The notes beneath the pieces were generated by a model. That model did not search any database. It saw only the letters and a list, made by a program, of their open reading frames with translations, and was not told the origin of the DNA. Positions 36,059 through 45,013 of a stretch of DNA of 64,000 nucleotides are shown piece after piece. The stretch spans positions 344,881-408,880 of the forward strand of contig NZ_PRLE01000003.1 in NCBI RefSeq assembly GCF_003287495.1. The letters are read 5' to 3'. Position 1 is the stretch's first letter. Each line of letters starts with the position of its first letter. This DNA comes from Faecalibacterium prausnitzii (GTDB lineage: Bacteria > Bacillota > Clostridia > Oscillospirales > Ruminococcaceae). The position numbers and the translations under genes are program-made.

Positions 36059-36889
36059 ATGTTTTTAGAGATATTGAAAGCCATTTTAATGGGCGTCGTG
36101 GAGGGCATTACCGAGTGGCTGCCCATCTCGTCCACGGGCCATATGATCCTTGTGGAGCAGATCATCCAGTTCAACGCCAGCGAAGAGTTCCTGTCCATGT
36201 TCCGGGTGGTCATCCAGCTGGGTGCCATCATGGCCGTGGTGGTGCTGTTCTGGCATAAACTGTGGCCCTTTGGCCTCCAGCATGGCCGGGTGGTCTCCAA
36301 GCCCCAGGTCTGGCAGCTGTGGTTCAAGGTGGTGGCTGCCACCCTGCCCGTGCTGGTCATCAGTCCGCTGGACGACTGGATGGAGGCCCGCTTCTACAAT
36401 TACATCACCGTGGCCGCCATGCTGATCTTGTACGGCGTGCTCTTTATTCTGGTGGAAAACCGCCGCACCACGCCCCATGTCACCCGTCTGGAGCAGATCA
36501 CCTACCGGGAAGCCTTTCTCGTGGGCGTGTGGCAGATGCTGGCCATCATCCCCGGCACCTCCCGCTCCGGTGCCACCATCGTGGGCGGCCTGCTGCTGGG
36601 CCTCTCCCGTGCCTGCGTGGCCGAGTTCACGTTCTTCCTCGCCATCCCGGTCATGGCCGGTGCCTCCCTGCTCAAGGTGGTCAAATTCGTCCTCTCCGGC
36701 GCTGCCATGACCGGCACCGAAGTGGCCGTTCTCGTGGTGGGCTGTGTGGTTGCTTTTGTGGTCAGCCTGGCTGCCATCCGCTTCCTGATGGATTACGTCA
36801 AACGCCACAACTTCAAGTTCTTCGGCCTCTACCGCATCGTGCTGGGTGCCATCGTCCTGGCTGTGGCCGCCATTACGGCCATCGCATAA
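36059..36889 (+). CDS. uppP: Undecaprenyl-diphosphatase UppP (BacA)
   Basis: A 276-residue integral membrane phosphatase that recycles undecaprenyl pyrophosphate for peptidoglycan synthesis and can confer bacitracin resistance. The family signatures EGITEWLPISSTGH (residues 15-28) and PGTSRSGAT (near 165) are intact. About eight membrane segments are present. The ATG at 36059 follows CAGGAGGA. It is monocistronic with its own terminator. Confidence 0.97.
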   Translation: MFLEILKAILMGVVEGITEWLPISSTGHMILVEQIIQFNASEEFLSMFRVVIQLGAIMAVVVLFWHKLWPFGLQHGRVVSKPQVWQLWFKVVAATLPVLVISPLDDWMEARFYNYITVAAMLILYGVLFILVENRRTTPHVTRLEQITYREAFLVGVWQMLAIIPGTSRSGATIVGGLLLGLSRACVAEFTFFLAIPVMAGASLLKVVKFVLSGAAMTGTEVAVLVVGCVVAFVVSLAAIRFLMDYVKRHNFKFFGLYRIVLGAIVLAVAAITAIA

Positions 36890-36912
36890 AACAAGATCAA
36901 AAATGCATCTCA

Positions 36913-36940
36913 GGGCCGCCCGTTGGGCGGCCCTTTTGTG
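36913..36940 (+). terminator. Terminator after uppP
   Basis: GGGCCGCCC-GTT-GGGCGGCCC followed by TTTTGTG. Confidence 0.9.
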
Positions 36941-37022
36941 TTGCCCGCAAGGTGTGTATTTGTCATGTTGCACCATATAAAATGAAGATTTTTGCAGAAA
37001 CCGACAAAATTATTGGATTCCC

Positions 37023-37053
37023 TTGACAGAGTGGCCGGGGGGGGGGGTAAGAT
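37023..37053 (+). promoter_or_regulatory. Promoter with a G11 tract in the spacer
   Basis: TTGACA (37023-37028) and TAAGAT (37048-37053) are separated by 19 bp, of which 11 are an uninterrupted G run (37037-37047). Loss of two G would give the ideal 17-bp spacing. This is the layout of a slipped-strand phase-variable promoter. It precedes the polyserine lipoprotein gene. Confidence 0.65.
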
Positions 37054-37122
37054 GGGCGTACAAACAATGACATTTGGGGTTTTTGTTTTGGAATTGAATC
37101 AAAAAACAGGAGGAATTCGATC

Positions 37123-38031
37123 ATGAGATTATCGAAAAGAATTGCCGCAGTTGCTCTGGCTGCGGTCATGGCTGTTTCTATGTTGACTGCCTGCGGCGGT
37201 GGCGGCGGCGGCAGCAATGGTGGCTCCAGCTCTTCTGGCAGCAACAATGGCAGCTCTTCCAGCAGCTCTTCGAGCAGCAGCTCCAGCTCTGGCAGCAGCT
37301 CCGGTTCGTCCAGCAGCTCCAGCTCTAGCAGCAGCTCTAGCTCTTCTGGCACAACTACGGATGAGGGAACGACCACTTTAAGCAAGAGCCGTACGGGTAT
37401 TATCGTTAATAACGTGCTGAAAAATCGTCAGGTTTGCATTGTTCTCGTAAATGATGAGTATGACGAAGATAATAAAACCTATCCTCAGCAGACACTGGCA
37501 CTGAGAGGAAAGAGTATTTATCAGAAAACAGCAAATGAGAGCGGTGACACTGTTTTTTCGGAATTGATCAATGACGGAGAAACAAATAAGGGTTATTATG
37601 TCTCGTACCCGGAGAGCGCAGAGTATCAGGGTGTGAAAGAGTTGTACACTAAAAATGGGTGCAATACGGATAAAATGACGGTTCCGTATTATGCGGAATT
37701 TCCCTATGATCCTGATAAGGAAGGTGCTTCGCTCAACAACTTTGACCAGAACCAGAAAGTAGAACTTGGAACCTATACCTATAAGAAAAACGGGGCTGTC
37801 TATCATTCTGAAACTGTGACGGATAAATATGGTCACAAGAGTATTTACTGCTATGATAATAGTGGCAGTTTGAAACTGCTTGTCGAGCGCACCGTTGATG
37901 AAAAAACCGGAAAGGTTGATGAGAGCATTGCCATTGTAAAGTCTATTACTTATAGTGTAAATCCGTCGCTGTTTAAGCGCAACCCGAATGCTAAAAAGCT
38001 GGACGAGCTGATTGTGCCTCCTACCAACTAA
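37123..38031 (+). CDS. Lipoprotein with polyserine linker, unknown function
   Basis: A 302-residue predicted surface lipoprotein. A signal peptide with lipobox LTAC places the lipidated cysteine near residue 24. A Gly/Ser/Asn tract of about 50 residues follows, largely serine, probably a flexible tether. The globular part begins near residue 80. It is lysine/tyrosine/aspartate-rich with no family recognised, and shows repeated YTYKKNG- and KYGHKSIYCYDNSG-like strands typical of beta-rich domains. Its codon and base composition is more AT-rich than its neighbours, suggesting transfer or relaxed selection. The ATG follows AGGAGGAA. Confidence 0.85.
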   Translation: MRLSKRIAAVALAAVMAVSMLTACGGGGGGSNGGSSSSGSNNGSSSSSSSSSSSSSGSSSGSSSSSSSSSSSSSSGTTTDEGTTTLSKSRTGIIVNNVLKNRQVCIVLVNDEYDEDNKTYPQQTLALRGKSIYQKTANESGDTVFSELINDGETNKGYYVSYPESAEYQGVKELYTKNGCNTDKMTVPYYAEFPYDPDKEGASLNNFDQNQKVELGTYTYKKNGAVYHSETVTDKYGHKSIYCYDNSGSLKLLVERTVDEKTGKVDESIAIVKSITYSVNPSLFKRNPNAKKLDELIVPPTN

Positions 38032-38048
38032 AAAGAGTTCTAATGAAC

Positions 38049-38080
38049 GCCCCGCAGGCTCACCCCTGCGGGGCATTTTC
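38049..38080 (+). terminator. Terminator after the polyserine lipoprotein gene
   Basis: GCCCCGCAGG and CCTGCGGGGC form a 10-bp stem, followed by ATTTTC. Confidence 0.8.
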
Positions 38081-38209
38081 ATGCAAAAAAATCACCCTGA
38101 ACCCAACTTTACCTTTATTGCGCCTCTATTCCCAGTGTGTTATAATCAAAACCAAGAGAGAACCCTGCGGCGGGGAGTGCGCCGCAACTGCAAAACAGAG
38201 GAGAAAACA

Positions 38210-39334
38210 ATGGAAGCATCGACTGTTTACTATACCGACTTCCGGTGTCCGGTGGGCACCAGTCTGACGGAAAAGCTGCGTCGGCTGTGCCTGGCGGCTG
38301 GCATCAAGAACATCGACATGGACGGCAAGTTCGTGGCCATCAAGATGCACTTTGGAGAGCTGGGCAACCTGGCGTTCCTGCGCCCCAACTACGCCAAAGT
38401 GGTGGCTGACCTGTGCAAGGAGCAGGGCGGCCTCCCGTTCCTGACCGACTGCAACACCCTCTACCCGGGCAGCCGCAAAAACGCGCTGGAGCACCTGACC
38501 TGCGCCCAGACCAACGGCTTCTGGCCCATGACCACGGGCTGCCAGATCCTGATCGGCGACGGCCTGCGCGGCACCGATGAGGTCGAAGTGCCGGTGCCCA
38601 ACGGTGAGTACTGCAAGACGGCCAAGATCGGCCGCGCCATCATGGACGCCGATATCTTCATCAGCCTGACCCACTTCAAGGGCCACGAGTCCACCGGTTT
38701 TGGCGGTACCCTCAAGAACATCGGCATGGGCTGCGGCTCCCGCGCGGGCAAGATGGTGCAGCACGCTGCCGGACACCCGGAGGTGCAGGAGGGGTTGTGC
38801 CGTGGCTGCCACCGCTGCGCAAAGGAGTGCGGCTCCGACGCCATTACGTACAACGAGCAGAACAAGGCAGTCATTGACCAGGACAAGTGCAAGGGCTGCG
38901 GCCGCTGCATCGGTGCCTGCAACTATGACGCCATCTATTCCCAGTGCGACAGCGCCAATGAAATGCTGGACCGCAAGATGGCCGAGTACGCCGCCGCCGT
39001 CTGCGCGGGCCGTCCCTGCTTCCACATCAGCCTGGTGCAGGATATCAGCCCCAACTGCGACTGCCACGGTGAGAACGACGCGCCTATCCTGCCGGATATC
39101 GGCATGTTTGCCTCCTTTGACCCGGTGGCATTGGATCAGGCCTGCGTGGACGCCTGCCTGGCAGCCCAGCCCCTGCCCAACAGCCAGCTGGGCCAGAACC
39201 TGGCCAAGTCCGACTGGAAGTGCTACCACGACAACTTCAAGGATTCCAACCCGAACATCGAGTGGAAAGCCACTCTGGAGCAGGCGGAGAAGATCGGCAT
39301 GGGCAGCCGGAAGTATACGCTGAAAAAAGTCTGA
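38210..39334 (+). CDS. DUF362 protein with two 4Fe-4S clusters
   Basis: A 374-residue iron-sulfur protein. The DUF362 domain fills most of the sequence (FVAIKMHFGELGN, LTHFKGHESTGFGGTLKNIGMG). A dicluster ferredoxin insert is present: CRGCHRCAKECG near residue 200 and CKGCGRCIGACN near 230. Such proteins are common in anaerobes and are thought to take part in electron transfer, with no defined reaction. Further cysteines occur near residue 285. The ATG at 38210 follows AGAGGAG. Confidence 0.88.
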   Translation: MEASTVYYTDFRCPVGTSLTEKLRRLCLAAGIKNIDMDGKFVAIKMHFGELGNLAFLRPNYAKVVADLCKEQGGLPFLTDCNTLYPGSRKNALEHLTCAQTNGFWPMTTGCQILIGDGLRGTDEVEVPVPNGEYCKTAKIGRAIMDADIFISLTHFKGHESTGFGGTLKNIGMGCGSRAGKMVQHAAGHPEVQEGLCRGCHRCAKECGSDAITYNEQNKAVIDQDKCKGCGRCIGACNYDAIYSQCDSANEMLDRKMAEYAAAVCAGRPCFHISLVQDISPNCDCHGENDAPILPDIGMFASFDPVALDQACVDACLAAQPLPNSQLGQNLAKSDWKCYHDNFKDSNPNIEWKATLEQAEKIGMGSRKYTLKKV

Positions 39335-39351
39335 AACGGCAAAACGGCAAA

Positions 39352-39386
39352 AAAAGAGGCATCGTGCACTGCACGATGCCTCTTTT
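39352..39386. terminator. Bidirectional terminator
   Basis: AAAAGAGGCATCGTGCA and its complement are separated by one base, giving a 35-bp palindrome with T4 ends on both strands. It serves the convergent DUF362 gene and the lipoprotein gene at 39396. Confidence 0.92.
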
Positions 39387-39395
39387 GCGTGTTGC

Positions 39396-40001
39396 TCAAA
39401 ATTCGCCCGTTGCCTCAGGGGTCAGGCGGTCAATGACGTCCTGCAAAGCGTCCCAGTTCTTTTCGGAGCAGCCGGGCAGGTCGGCGGGGTCCAGGCCGGC
39501 ATCCTCGATGCGGCCGGAAAGGCTGTCCTTATCGGTCAGCAGGGCGTTGGCGTCGTCCTTGATGAGGGGCCAGGCCTCGGCAAAGCTCTCCTGGTCCATG
39601 GAGTCCAGCGCGTCGTACCATTGGCTGAACGCGTCTTCAATGGCGTCGGTGGTGCGGCTGGTCAGGTTGGTCTGCTCGGCCCACTGGAGCAGGGAAGCCG
39701 CCGCCAGCACGGATTTCAGGGAACAGCCGGAAACGCCGGGGCCCCAGCCCAGGCAGGGCTCAAAGGCATCGGACGTGCCCGTGATGCTGAACAGCGAGTT
39801 CTCATCAAAATTCGGGCGCAGGCCGGAGGTGTTGGCCTCGTTGGTGGTGCTGGGGATGTTCTCGCTGGACGCGCTGGCCGAGCTGTTGGCCGGGGCGGAA
39901 GCGGAGCCAGTGCTGCCGCTGGCGGCGGTGTCGCAGCCAGCCAGCAGGCAGAGGGCCAGTGCCGCGCAGAGCAGCAGCGAAACGAACCGTTTTTGGATCA
40001 T
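39396..40001 (-). CDS. Predicted lipoprotein, unknown function
   Basis: A 201-residue protein with a signal peptide and lipobox LLAGC (cysteine near residue 23), then a Ser/Ala/Thr-rich tether of about 35 residues. The remaining ~140 residues are acidic and probably helical (SLKSVLAAASLLQWAEQTNLTSRTTD). No family was recognised. The ATG at 40001 follows GGAGGAATC. A TATACT -10 near 40064-40072 on the minus strand is likely. Confidence 0.85.
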   Translation of the reverse strand: MIQKRFVSLLLCAALALCLLAGCDTAASGSTGSASAPANSSASASSENIPSTTNEANTSGLRPNFDENSLFSITGTSDAFEPCLGWGPGVSGCSLKSVLAAASLLQWAEQTNLTSRTTDAIEDAFSQWYDALDSMDQESFAEAWPLIKDDANALLTDKDSLSGRIEDAGLDPADLPGCSEKNWDALQDVIDRLTPEATGEF

Positions 40002-40125
40002 GGCGGATTCCTCCTTTTATCAATGCCCGGCGCGCCGCCGGGGGAGCATTTTGGGTCTTACTTCTAGTATACTGTTCTCCCCGGCGGTTGTCAATCGGCG
40101 CTCGTGGGACGAATTTCAACTGCGA

Positions 40126-40154
40126 TTGACCTTTAAAGCAGAAGCAGTTATAAT
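40126..40154 (+). promoter_or_regulatory. M18 aminopeptidase promoter
   Basis: TTGACC (40126-40131), 17 bp, TATAAT (40149-40154): near-consensus. Confidence 0.85.
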
Positions 40155-40211
40155 AGGCACCGAACGTGAATCCAACAAAAATCCAACGGATATAAAACCA
40201 AGGAGCATCGT

Positions 40212-41525
40212 ATGAACCACGAATTTTCCATCGACGGCCTGTTTGACTTCCTGAACGCCGGCGTCAGCGCGTTCCACTCCACCACGGCGGCGGCAGCCAT
40301 CCTCGAAGAGAACGGCTACCAGAACTGCCCTGAGAGTGCTGCCTGGCAGCTGGCTCCCGGAGGCAAATATTATACCACCCGCAACGGCTCTGCCATCATG
40401 GCATGGCGGATGCCCAAGGGCCCGCTGACCGGCTGGCACGCGGCGGCCAGCCACAGCGATTCGCCCACCTGGCGGGTCAAGAAACTGGACTGCGCCGAGG
40501 ATAAAGTGTTTGCCAAGGCGGAGACCGAGGGTTACGGCGGCATGATCATGCCCTCCTGGCTGGACCGCCCCCTGAGCGTGGCCGGCCGCGTGCTGGTGGA
40601 GACGGAAAGCGGCATTGAGAGCCGTCTGGTCCACCCGGACCGCGCCGTGGCCTGCATCCCCAACCTCTGCATCCACTTCAACCGTGACCTGAACAACGGC
40701 ATGAAGTATAACCCCCAGGTCGATCTGCAGCCCATCTTCGGCGCGGCAGGCGGCAGCCTGCGGGCTGTGCTGGCGCGGGAAGCCGGTGTCAAGCCCGAAG
40801 AGATCGTGGACGCCGACATCGTCCTCTGCACCCGGGAGAAGGCCGAGCGTCTGGGCCTGAACGGCGAGTATTTCATGTCTGGCCGCATCGACGACCTGGA
40901 GTGCGCCTACACCACCCTGTGGGGCTTTTTGCAGGGCCGCGGCGAGGAAGAGGGCCGCGGCGATGTCTGGGTCATGTTTGATAACGAGGAAGTCGGTTCC
41001 TCCAGCCGTCAGGGGGCCTGCGGCACCCTGTTTGCAGACGTGCTCTCCCGCGTGGAGGAGAGCCTGGGCGTGACGAAAGAGCAGAGCATCCGCGCCCGCA
41101 CCAACACCCTGCTGCTGAGTGCCGATAACGGCCACGCCACCCACCCCAACCACCCCGAGAAGAGCGACCCCGCCAACCCCATCGTCATGGGCGGCGGCGT
41201 CCTGCTCAAGACCAACGCCAGCCAGAAATACACCACCAGCGGCTTTACCGGGGCCGCGTTCAGCGCCATCTGCAAAAAGGCGGGCGTCCCCGTCCAGACC
41301 TGTGCCAACCGCGCCGATGTGCCGGGCGGCTCCACGCTGGGCAACCTGCTGGGCCATCAGATCTTGATGCCCATGGTGGACATCGGCCTGGGCCAGCTGG
41401 CCATGCACTCCGCCATGGAGACCGCCAGCTGCGCCGATGCCGAGTACATGGCAAAGGCCGTGGCCGCCTACTATAACACCCCCATCTTCCAGCCGAAAGA
41501 CGGGGAGTGGAAGCTGGGCCTGTGA
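40212..41525 (+). CDS. M18-family aminopeptidase
   Basis: A 437-residue zinc aminopeptidase of the M18 family (aspartyl aminopeptidase type), acting on N-terminal acidic residues in relatives. Metal ligands are visible in SHSDSP (H81, D83), FDNEEVGSS (about 256-264) and MHSAMET near 397. The SADNGHATHPN motif is also characteristic. No signal peptide is seen, so it is cytoplasmic. The ATG at 40212 follows AAGGAGC. The gluQ gene starts within its stop codon. Confidence 0.93.
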   Translation: MNHEFSIDGLFDFLNAGVSAFHSTTAAAAILEENGYQNCPESAAWQLAPGGKYYTTRNGSAIMAWRMPKGPLTGWHAAASHSDSPTWRVKKLDCAEDKVFAKAETEGYGGMIMPSWLDRPLSVAGRVLVETESGIESRLVHPDRAVACIPNLCIHFNRDLNNGMKYNPQVDLQPIFGAAGGSLRAVLAREAGVKPEEIVDADIVLCTREKAERLGLNGEYFMSGRIDDLECAYTTLWGFLQGRGEEEGRGDVWVMFDNEEVGSSSRQGACGTLFADVLSRVEESLGVTKEQSIRARTNTLLLSADNGHATHPNHPEKSDPANPIVMGGGVLLKTNASQKYTTSGFTGAAFSAICKKAGVPVQTCANRADVPGGSTLGNLLGHQILMPMVDIGLGQLAMHSAMETASCADAEYMAKAVAAYYNTPIFQPKDGEWKLGL

Positions 41526-42466
41526 GCGGCACGGTCGGGCGGTTTGCCCCCAGCCCCAGCGGGCGGCTCCACTTGGGCAACCTGGCCTGCAGCCTGCTGG
41601 CCTGGCTGAGTGCGAAGCATCAGGGCGGAAAGATCGTCCTCCGCATTGAGGATCTGGACGCCGAGCGCTGCCCCCGCAAATATGCCGACCAGCTGGAAGA
41701 AGACCTGAGCTGGCTGGGCCTTGTCTGGGACGAGGGCGGCAGCCACGGCGGGCCCCACGGCCCCTATTACCAGAGCGAGTGCGCCCCCGTCTATGAGGAG
41801 GCCTACGCGAAGCTGGCTGCGCAGGGGCTGGTGTACCCGTGCTTCTGCTCCCGCTCCCAGCTCCATGCCGCCAGCGCACCCCATACCTCGGACGGCAACG
41901 TCATCTATCCCGGCACCTGCCGGGACCTGACGCCGGAGGAGATCGCCGAGAAGCGGAAGCACAAAGCCCCGGCTTACCGGGTCAGGGTGCCGGACGAGAA
42001 TGTCCGCTTTGTGGATGGCTGCATGGGCCCCCACACCGAGAACCTCCTGCGGGACTGCGGGGATTTCTACCTCCGCCGCGCCGACGGCGTGTTTGCTTAC
42101 CAGCTGGCCGTGGTGGTGGACGACGCCCGGATGGGCGTTACCGAGGTGGTGCGGGGAGCCGACCTGCTCTCCTCCACGGCCCGGCAGCTCTATCTGTACC
42201 GTCTGCTGGGGCTCAAAGCGCCCCGCTTTGCCCACTGCCCGCTGCTGCTGGCCCCGGATGGCCGCCGCCTCTCCAAGCGGGATGGCGACCAGAGCCTGGA
42301 AAACCTCCGTGCCAAGTACACGGCGGAGGAGATCGTGGGCAGGCTGGCCTATGTGTATGGCCTGCAGCCCGAACCTGCTCCCCGCACACCGGAGAGCCTG
42401 ATTACAGATTTCAGCTGGGAGAATGTGCCCAAAGAAGATATCTGCCTGCCGGAAAATTTATTCTAA
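41522..42466 (+). CDS. gluQ: Glutamyl-Q tRNA(Asp) synthetase
   Basis: A 314-residue truncated class I glutamyl-tRNA synthetase paralogue that attaches glutamate to queuosine at the wobble base of tRNA-Asp. It has the HIGH-like HLGN near residue 18 and the KMSKS-like LSKRDGD, but lacks the anticodon-binding domain. The zinc ligands CFC (about 112) and YPGTC are present. The GTG start at 41522 overlaps the M18 stop (GTGA). The family is far more common in Proteobacteria, so its presence here is of interest. Confidence 0.87.
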   Translation: MSGTVGRFAPSPSGRLHLGNLACSLLAWLSAKHQGGKIVLRIEDLDAERCPRKYADQLEEDLSWLGLVWDEGGSHGGPHGPYYQSECAPVYEEAYAKLAAQGLVYPCFCSRSQLHAASAPHTSDGNVIYPGTCRDLTPEEIAEKRKHKAPAYRVRVPDENVRFVDGCMGPHTENLLRDCGDFYLRRADGVFAYQLAVVVDDARMGVTEVVRGADLLSSTARQLYLYRLLGLKAPRFAHCPLLLAPDGRRLSKRDGDQSLENLRAKYTAEEIVGRLAYVYGLQPEPAPRTPESLITDFSWENVPKEDICLPENLF

Positions 42467-42467
42467 C

Positions 42468-42504
42468 AAAAAACGCCTGTTCCCTTGCGGGAGCGGGCGT
42501 TTTT
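42468..42504. terminator. Terminator between gluQ and the PAP2 gene
   Basis: AAAAACGCC and GGCGTTTTT enclose an inner hairpin TCCC-TTGC-GGGA. It can act for both convergent genes. Confidence 0.8.
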
Positions 42505-42529
42505 GGATCGATAAGGCATTTAAGAAAAA

Positions 42530-43183
42530 TTACAGGCGCTCCGGCACGCGGCTGGTGTCGTTGTCCCAGAGGGTCATGGCCGAGTCGAGGACAAGGGCCA
42601 GCAGAATGCCCATCATCACGTCAATGCAGCTGTGCTGCTTGAGCAGCACGGTGGCCAGCACGATGGACACGCAGAGCACGGCCGCCGCCGGGCGCATCCA
42701 GCGGCGCTGCGGGGCGTCGAAGATGCGGCTGCGGTAGTAGGCCAGCATCAGCGTCACCGAGTTGAAGACATGGATGGAGGGGCAGACGCTGGTGGGCGTA
42801 TCTGTCGCGTAGAGCAGCCGCACGGCCTGCGCGAAAATATCATTGCCATACACCCGGTAGGGCCGCAGGTAGAGCCCCGTGGGCAGGACGATATAGCAGG
42901 CCAGTGCAAAGGTCATGCCCGCAAACAAAGGCAGGCAGAGCCGCCAGAAGTCTGCACGGGGCGCTTTCCAGAGCAGATAGAACAAAGTGAACGGGATCCA
43001 GACGAACCACGCCAGATACGGCACGATGGCGTATTTGCAGAACGGGATGAAATCGTCCAGCCGACAGTGGACCCAGATGTCCGGCACCGTGATGTGGACT
43101 TCCAGCCAGTGGAAGACGGTGAGATAAAAGACCATGTAAAACGCCATGAACCAGACGGGATGGCGGGAAAACCAATTACGCAT
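42530..43183 (-). CDS. PAP2-family membrane phosphatase-like protein
   Basis: A 217-residue protein with about six membrane segments. PAP2 motifs are CPSIHVFNS (the P-S-x-H motif, near 136) and KQHSCIDVMMG (near 181), with histidines suited to a phosphatase mechanism. The first motif (K-x6-RP) is reduced to the LRPYR region. It may act on lipid phosphates or inositol phospholipids. The ATG at 43183 follows AAAGGAAG. Confidence 0.85.
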   Translation of the reverse strand: MRNWFSRHPVWFMAFYMVFYLTVFHWLEVHITVPDIWVHCRLDDFIPFCKYAIVPYLAWFVWIPFTLFYLLWKAPRADFWRLCLPLFAGMTFALACYIVLPTGLYLRPYRVYGNDIFAQAVRLLYATDTPTSVCPSIHVFNSVTLMLAYYRSRIFDAPQRRWMRPAAAVLCVSIVLATVLLKQHSCIDVMMGILLALVLDSAMTLWDNDTSRVPERL

Positions 43184-43322
43184 CAAAACACACTTCCTTT
43201 GTGCGGGATGGTTGAAATATCTTTCAACGGCAAAAAATTATACGCCCCAATTATGAAAAATACAAGACGAAAACTGGACAACACTCCTAAAATAGTGCTC
43301 CAGATTTTGTGCAAGGCTGACG

Positions 43323-43364
43323 AAAAAGCCCCTCTGTCTTCTCATACGAGACAGAGGGGCAAAA
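43323..43364 (-). terminator. Terminator for the MATE gene at 43389
   Basis: GCCCCTCTGTCT and AGACAGAGGGGC form a 12-bp stem. On the minus strand it is followed by TTTTTCG. Confidence 0.88.
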
Positions 43365-43388
43365 TCTTGCATCGAAAAATGTGAAACT

Positions 43389-44747
43389 TTAAATCACGTG
43401 CTGTTCCAGCCACTTGCCCCGCACAAAGCGGACCATAAAGCAGACGGAGCGGAACACCCAGTCCAGGAACATGCCCATCCAGATGCTGAGCAGCTGGCCG
43501 TGGAAGCAGAGCACCATCAGGTAGCAGAAACCCACCCGGAACACCCACATGGACACGATGCTGACCGACATGGTAAACGAGGCGTCGCCTGCCGCACGGA
43601 GAATGTTGGGCAGGGTAAAGCTGGAGGGCCAGAAGAAGATCGAGAAGATGTTGAACCACTGCATCACCTGCAGGGCCATGGCCTGTGCTTCCGGCGAGAG
43701 ATGGAAGAGGGCCAGCGCCAGCTTGTCCGCAAAGAAGAACGCGGACAGGTTCATGATCCAGGCACCCGCATAAGCCAGCAGCAGCAGGCGGCGGGCGTAC
43801 CAGACAGCCTGCTCTTTCTCGCCTGCGCCCAGGCACTGGCCCACCACGGTGAGCACGGCAAGGCCCACGGCGCTGGCCGGGATGTTGAGGAACGTGGAGG
43901 TGGTGTTGGCCACGGCGTTGGCGGCAATGGCGGCGGTACCCAGGGTGCTGGTCAGGCTGGCCACCGACAGCTTGCCGATCTGGAACATGCCGTTCTCAAT
44001 GCCGGCCGGGATGCCCACCCGCAGGATGCGCTGGATGAGCCTGCCGTTGGGCCGGAGAGCGGCAAGACCCTCTATGCGGAGCATACAGCCGGGCTTTTGC
44101 AGCAGGAAAAGCACCGCGATGCAGGCAATGGCGCGGGAGATCAGGCTGGCGAGGGCCGCGCCCAGCACGCCCATCCCGAAGCCAAAGATGAGGATGGCGT
44201 TGCCGCCGATGTTGACAACGTTCATCACCAGGCTGGACATCATGCTCACCTTGCTGTTGCCCTGCGCCCGGAACAGCGCCGCACCGGCGTTGTACAGGCC
44301 AATGAACGGGTAGCTCAGGGCTGAGAGCAGGAAATAGGTCTCGGCGTAGCGCATGACGTCGGCGTCGATGGAGCCGAAGATGCCCCGCAGGATGGCGTGC
44401 CGCCCCACCATCACCACGGCGGCCACGGCCAGGCTGAACACCGAGAGGATGAACAGGATCTGCGCGGCGGAGGCCCGGGCGTTTTTCTCTTCCCGGTGGC
44501 CGATGTACTGGCTGGCGACCACCGCGCCGCCGGTGGCCAGCGCACTCATGATCTGGATCATCAGGGTGTTGAACGTGTCAACGAGGCTCACGCCCGAGAC
44601 AGCCGCCTCGCCGACGGAGGAGACCATCAGGGTGTCGGCCAGGCCAATGGTCACACTGAGTGCCTGCTCTGCGATGAGGGGCAGCAGCAGGGCCGTCAGC
44701 TGCCGGCGGGTAAACAGCGGTTGGGAATGGAATTTTGTGGACGTCAT
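43389..44747 (-). CDS. MATE-family multidrug/cation exporter (1 of 3)
   Basis: A 452-residue transporter with 12 predicted membrane segments in two six-helix halves. MATE features are the N-terminal LPLIAEQALSVTIGLADTLMV, FRAQGNSKVSMMSSLVMNVVNI in the first half, and LRAAGDASFTMSVSIVSMWVFRV in the second. It is predicted to export drugs or metabolites using Na+ or H+ gradients; substrate unknown. A probable promoter on the minus strand is TTGTTT (44806-44811), 17 bp, TATGAT (44783-44788). Confidence 0.92.
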   Translation of the reverse strand: MTSTKFHSQPLFTRRQLTALLLPLIAEQALSVTIGLADTLMVSSVGEAAVSGVSLVDTFNTLMIQIMSALATGGAVVASQYIGHREEKNARASAAQILFILSVFSLAVAAVVMVGRHAILRGIFGSIDADVMRYAETYFLLSALSYPFIGLYNAGAALFRAQGNSKVSMMSSLVMNVVNIGGNAILIFGFGMGVLGAALASLISRAIACIAVLFLLQKPGCMLRIEGLAALRPNGRLIQRILRVGIPAGIENGMFQIGKLSVASLTSTLGTAAIAANAVANTTSTFLNIPASAVGLAVLTVVGQCLGAGEKEQAVWYARRLLLLAYAGAWIMNLSAFFFADKLALALFHLSPEAQAMALQVMQWFNIFSIFFWPSSFTLPNILRAAGDASFTMSVSIVSMWVFRVGFCYLMVLCFHGQLLSIWMGMFLDWVFRSVCFMVRFVRGKWLEQHVI

Positions 44748-44865
44748 GGTTCCTCCTATGCCGTGAATGATGCGTTGTCCTAATCATACAACGCCCTCTT
44801 TCAAAAAACAATAGATGTATACAAGTTTCTCGCAAAATTTTAAGGAAAACTCCCGCTCCATGCGG

Positions 44866-44894
44866 TTTACCCCCGCCCGCACTTGTGTTAAAAT
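44866..44894 (+). promoter_or_regulatory. Pyrophosphatase gene promoter
   Basis: TTTACC (44866-44871), 17 bp, TAAAAT (44889-44894). The leader to the start codon is about 115 bases. Confidence 0.65.
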
Positions 44895-45013
44895 GGGATG
44901 CAGAGGGAGCGCCTGTCGGCTCCCCGGCAGCCGCTGTGCAGGAGCGGCCGCGCAAAGCAAGCACACACGAAGCGAAGAAGATTGAAACAACCCACAAGGG
45001 GGAAAGAACAACC

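Noticed and set aside
37199..37381. Alanine-rich alternative frame within the polyserine tract
   Set aside because: Produced by the serine codon repeats read one frame off; it has no ribosome site.
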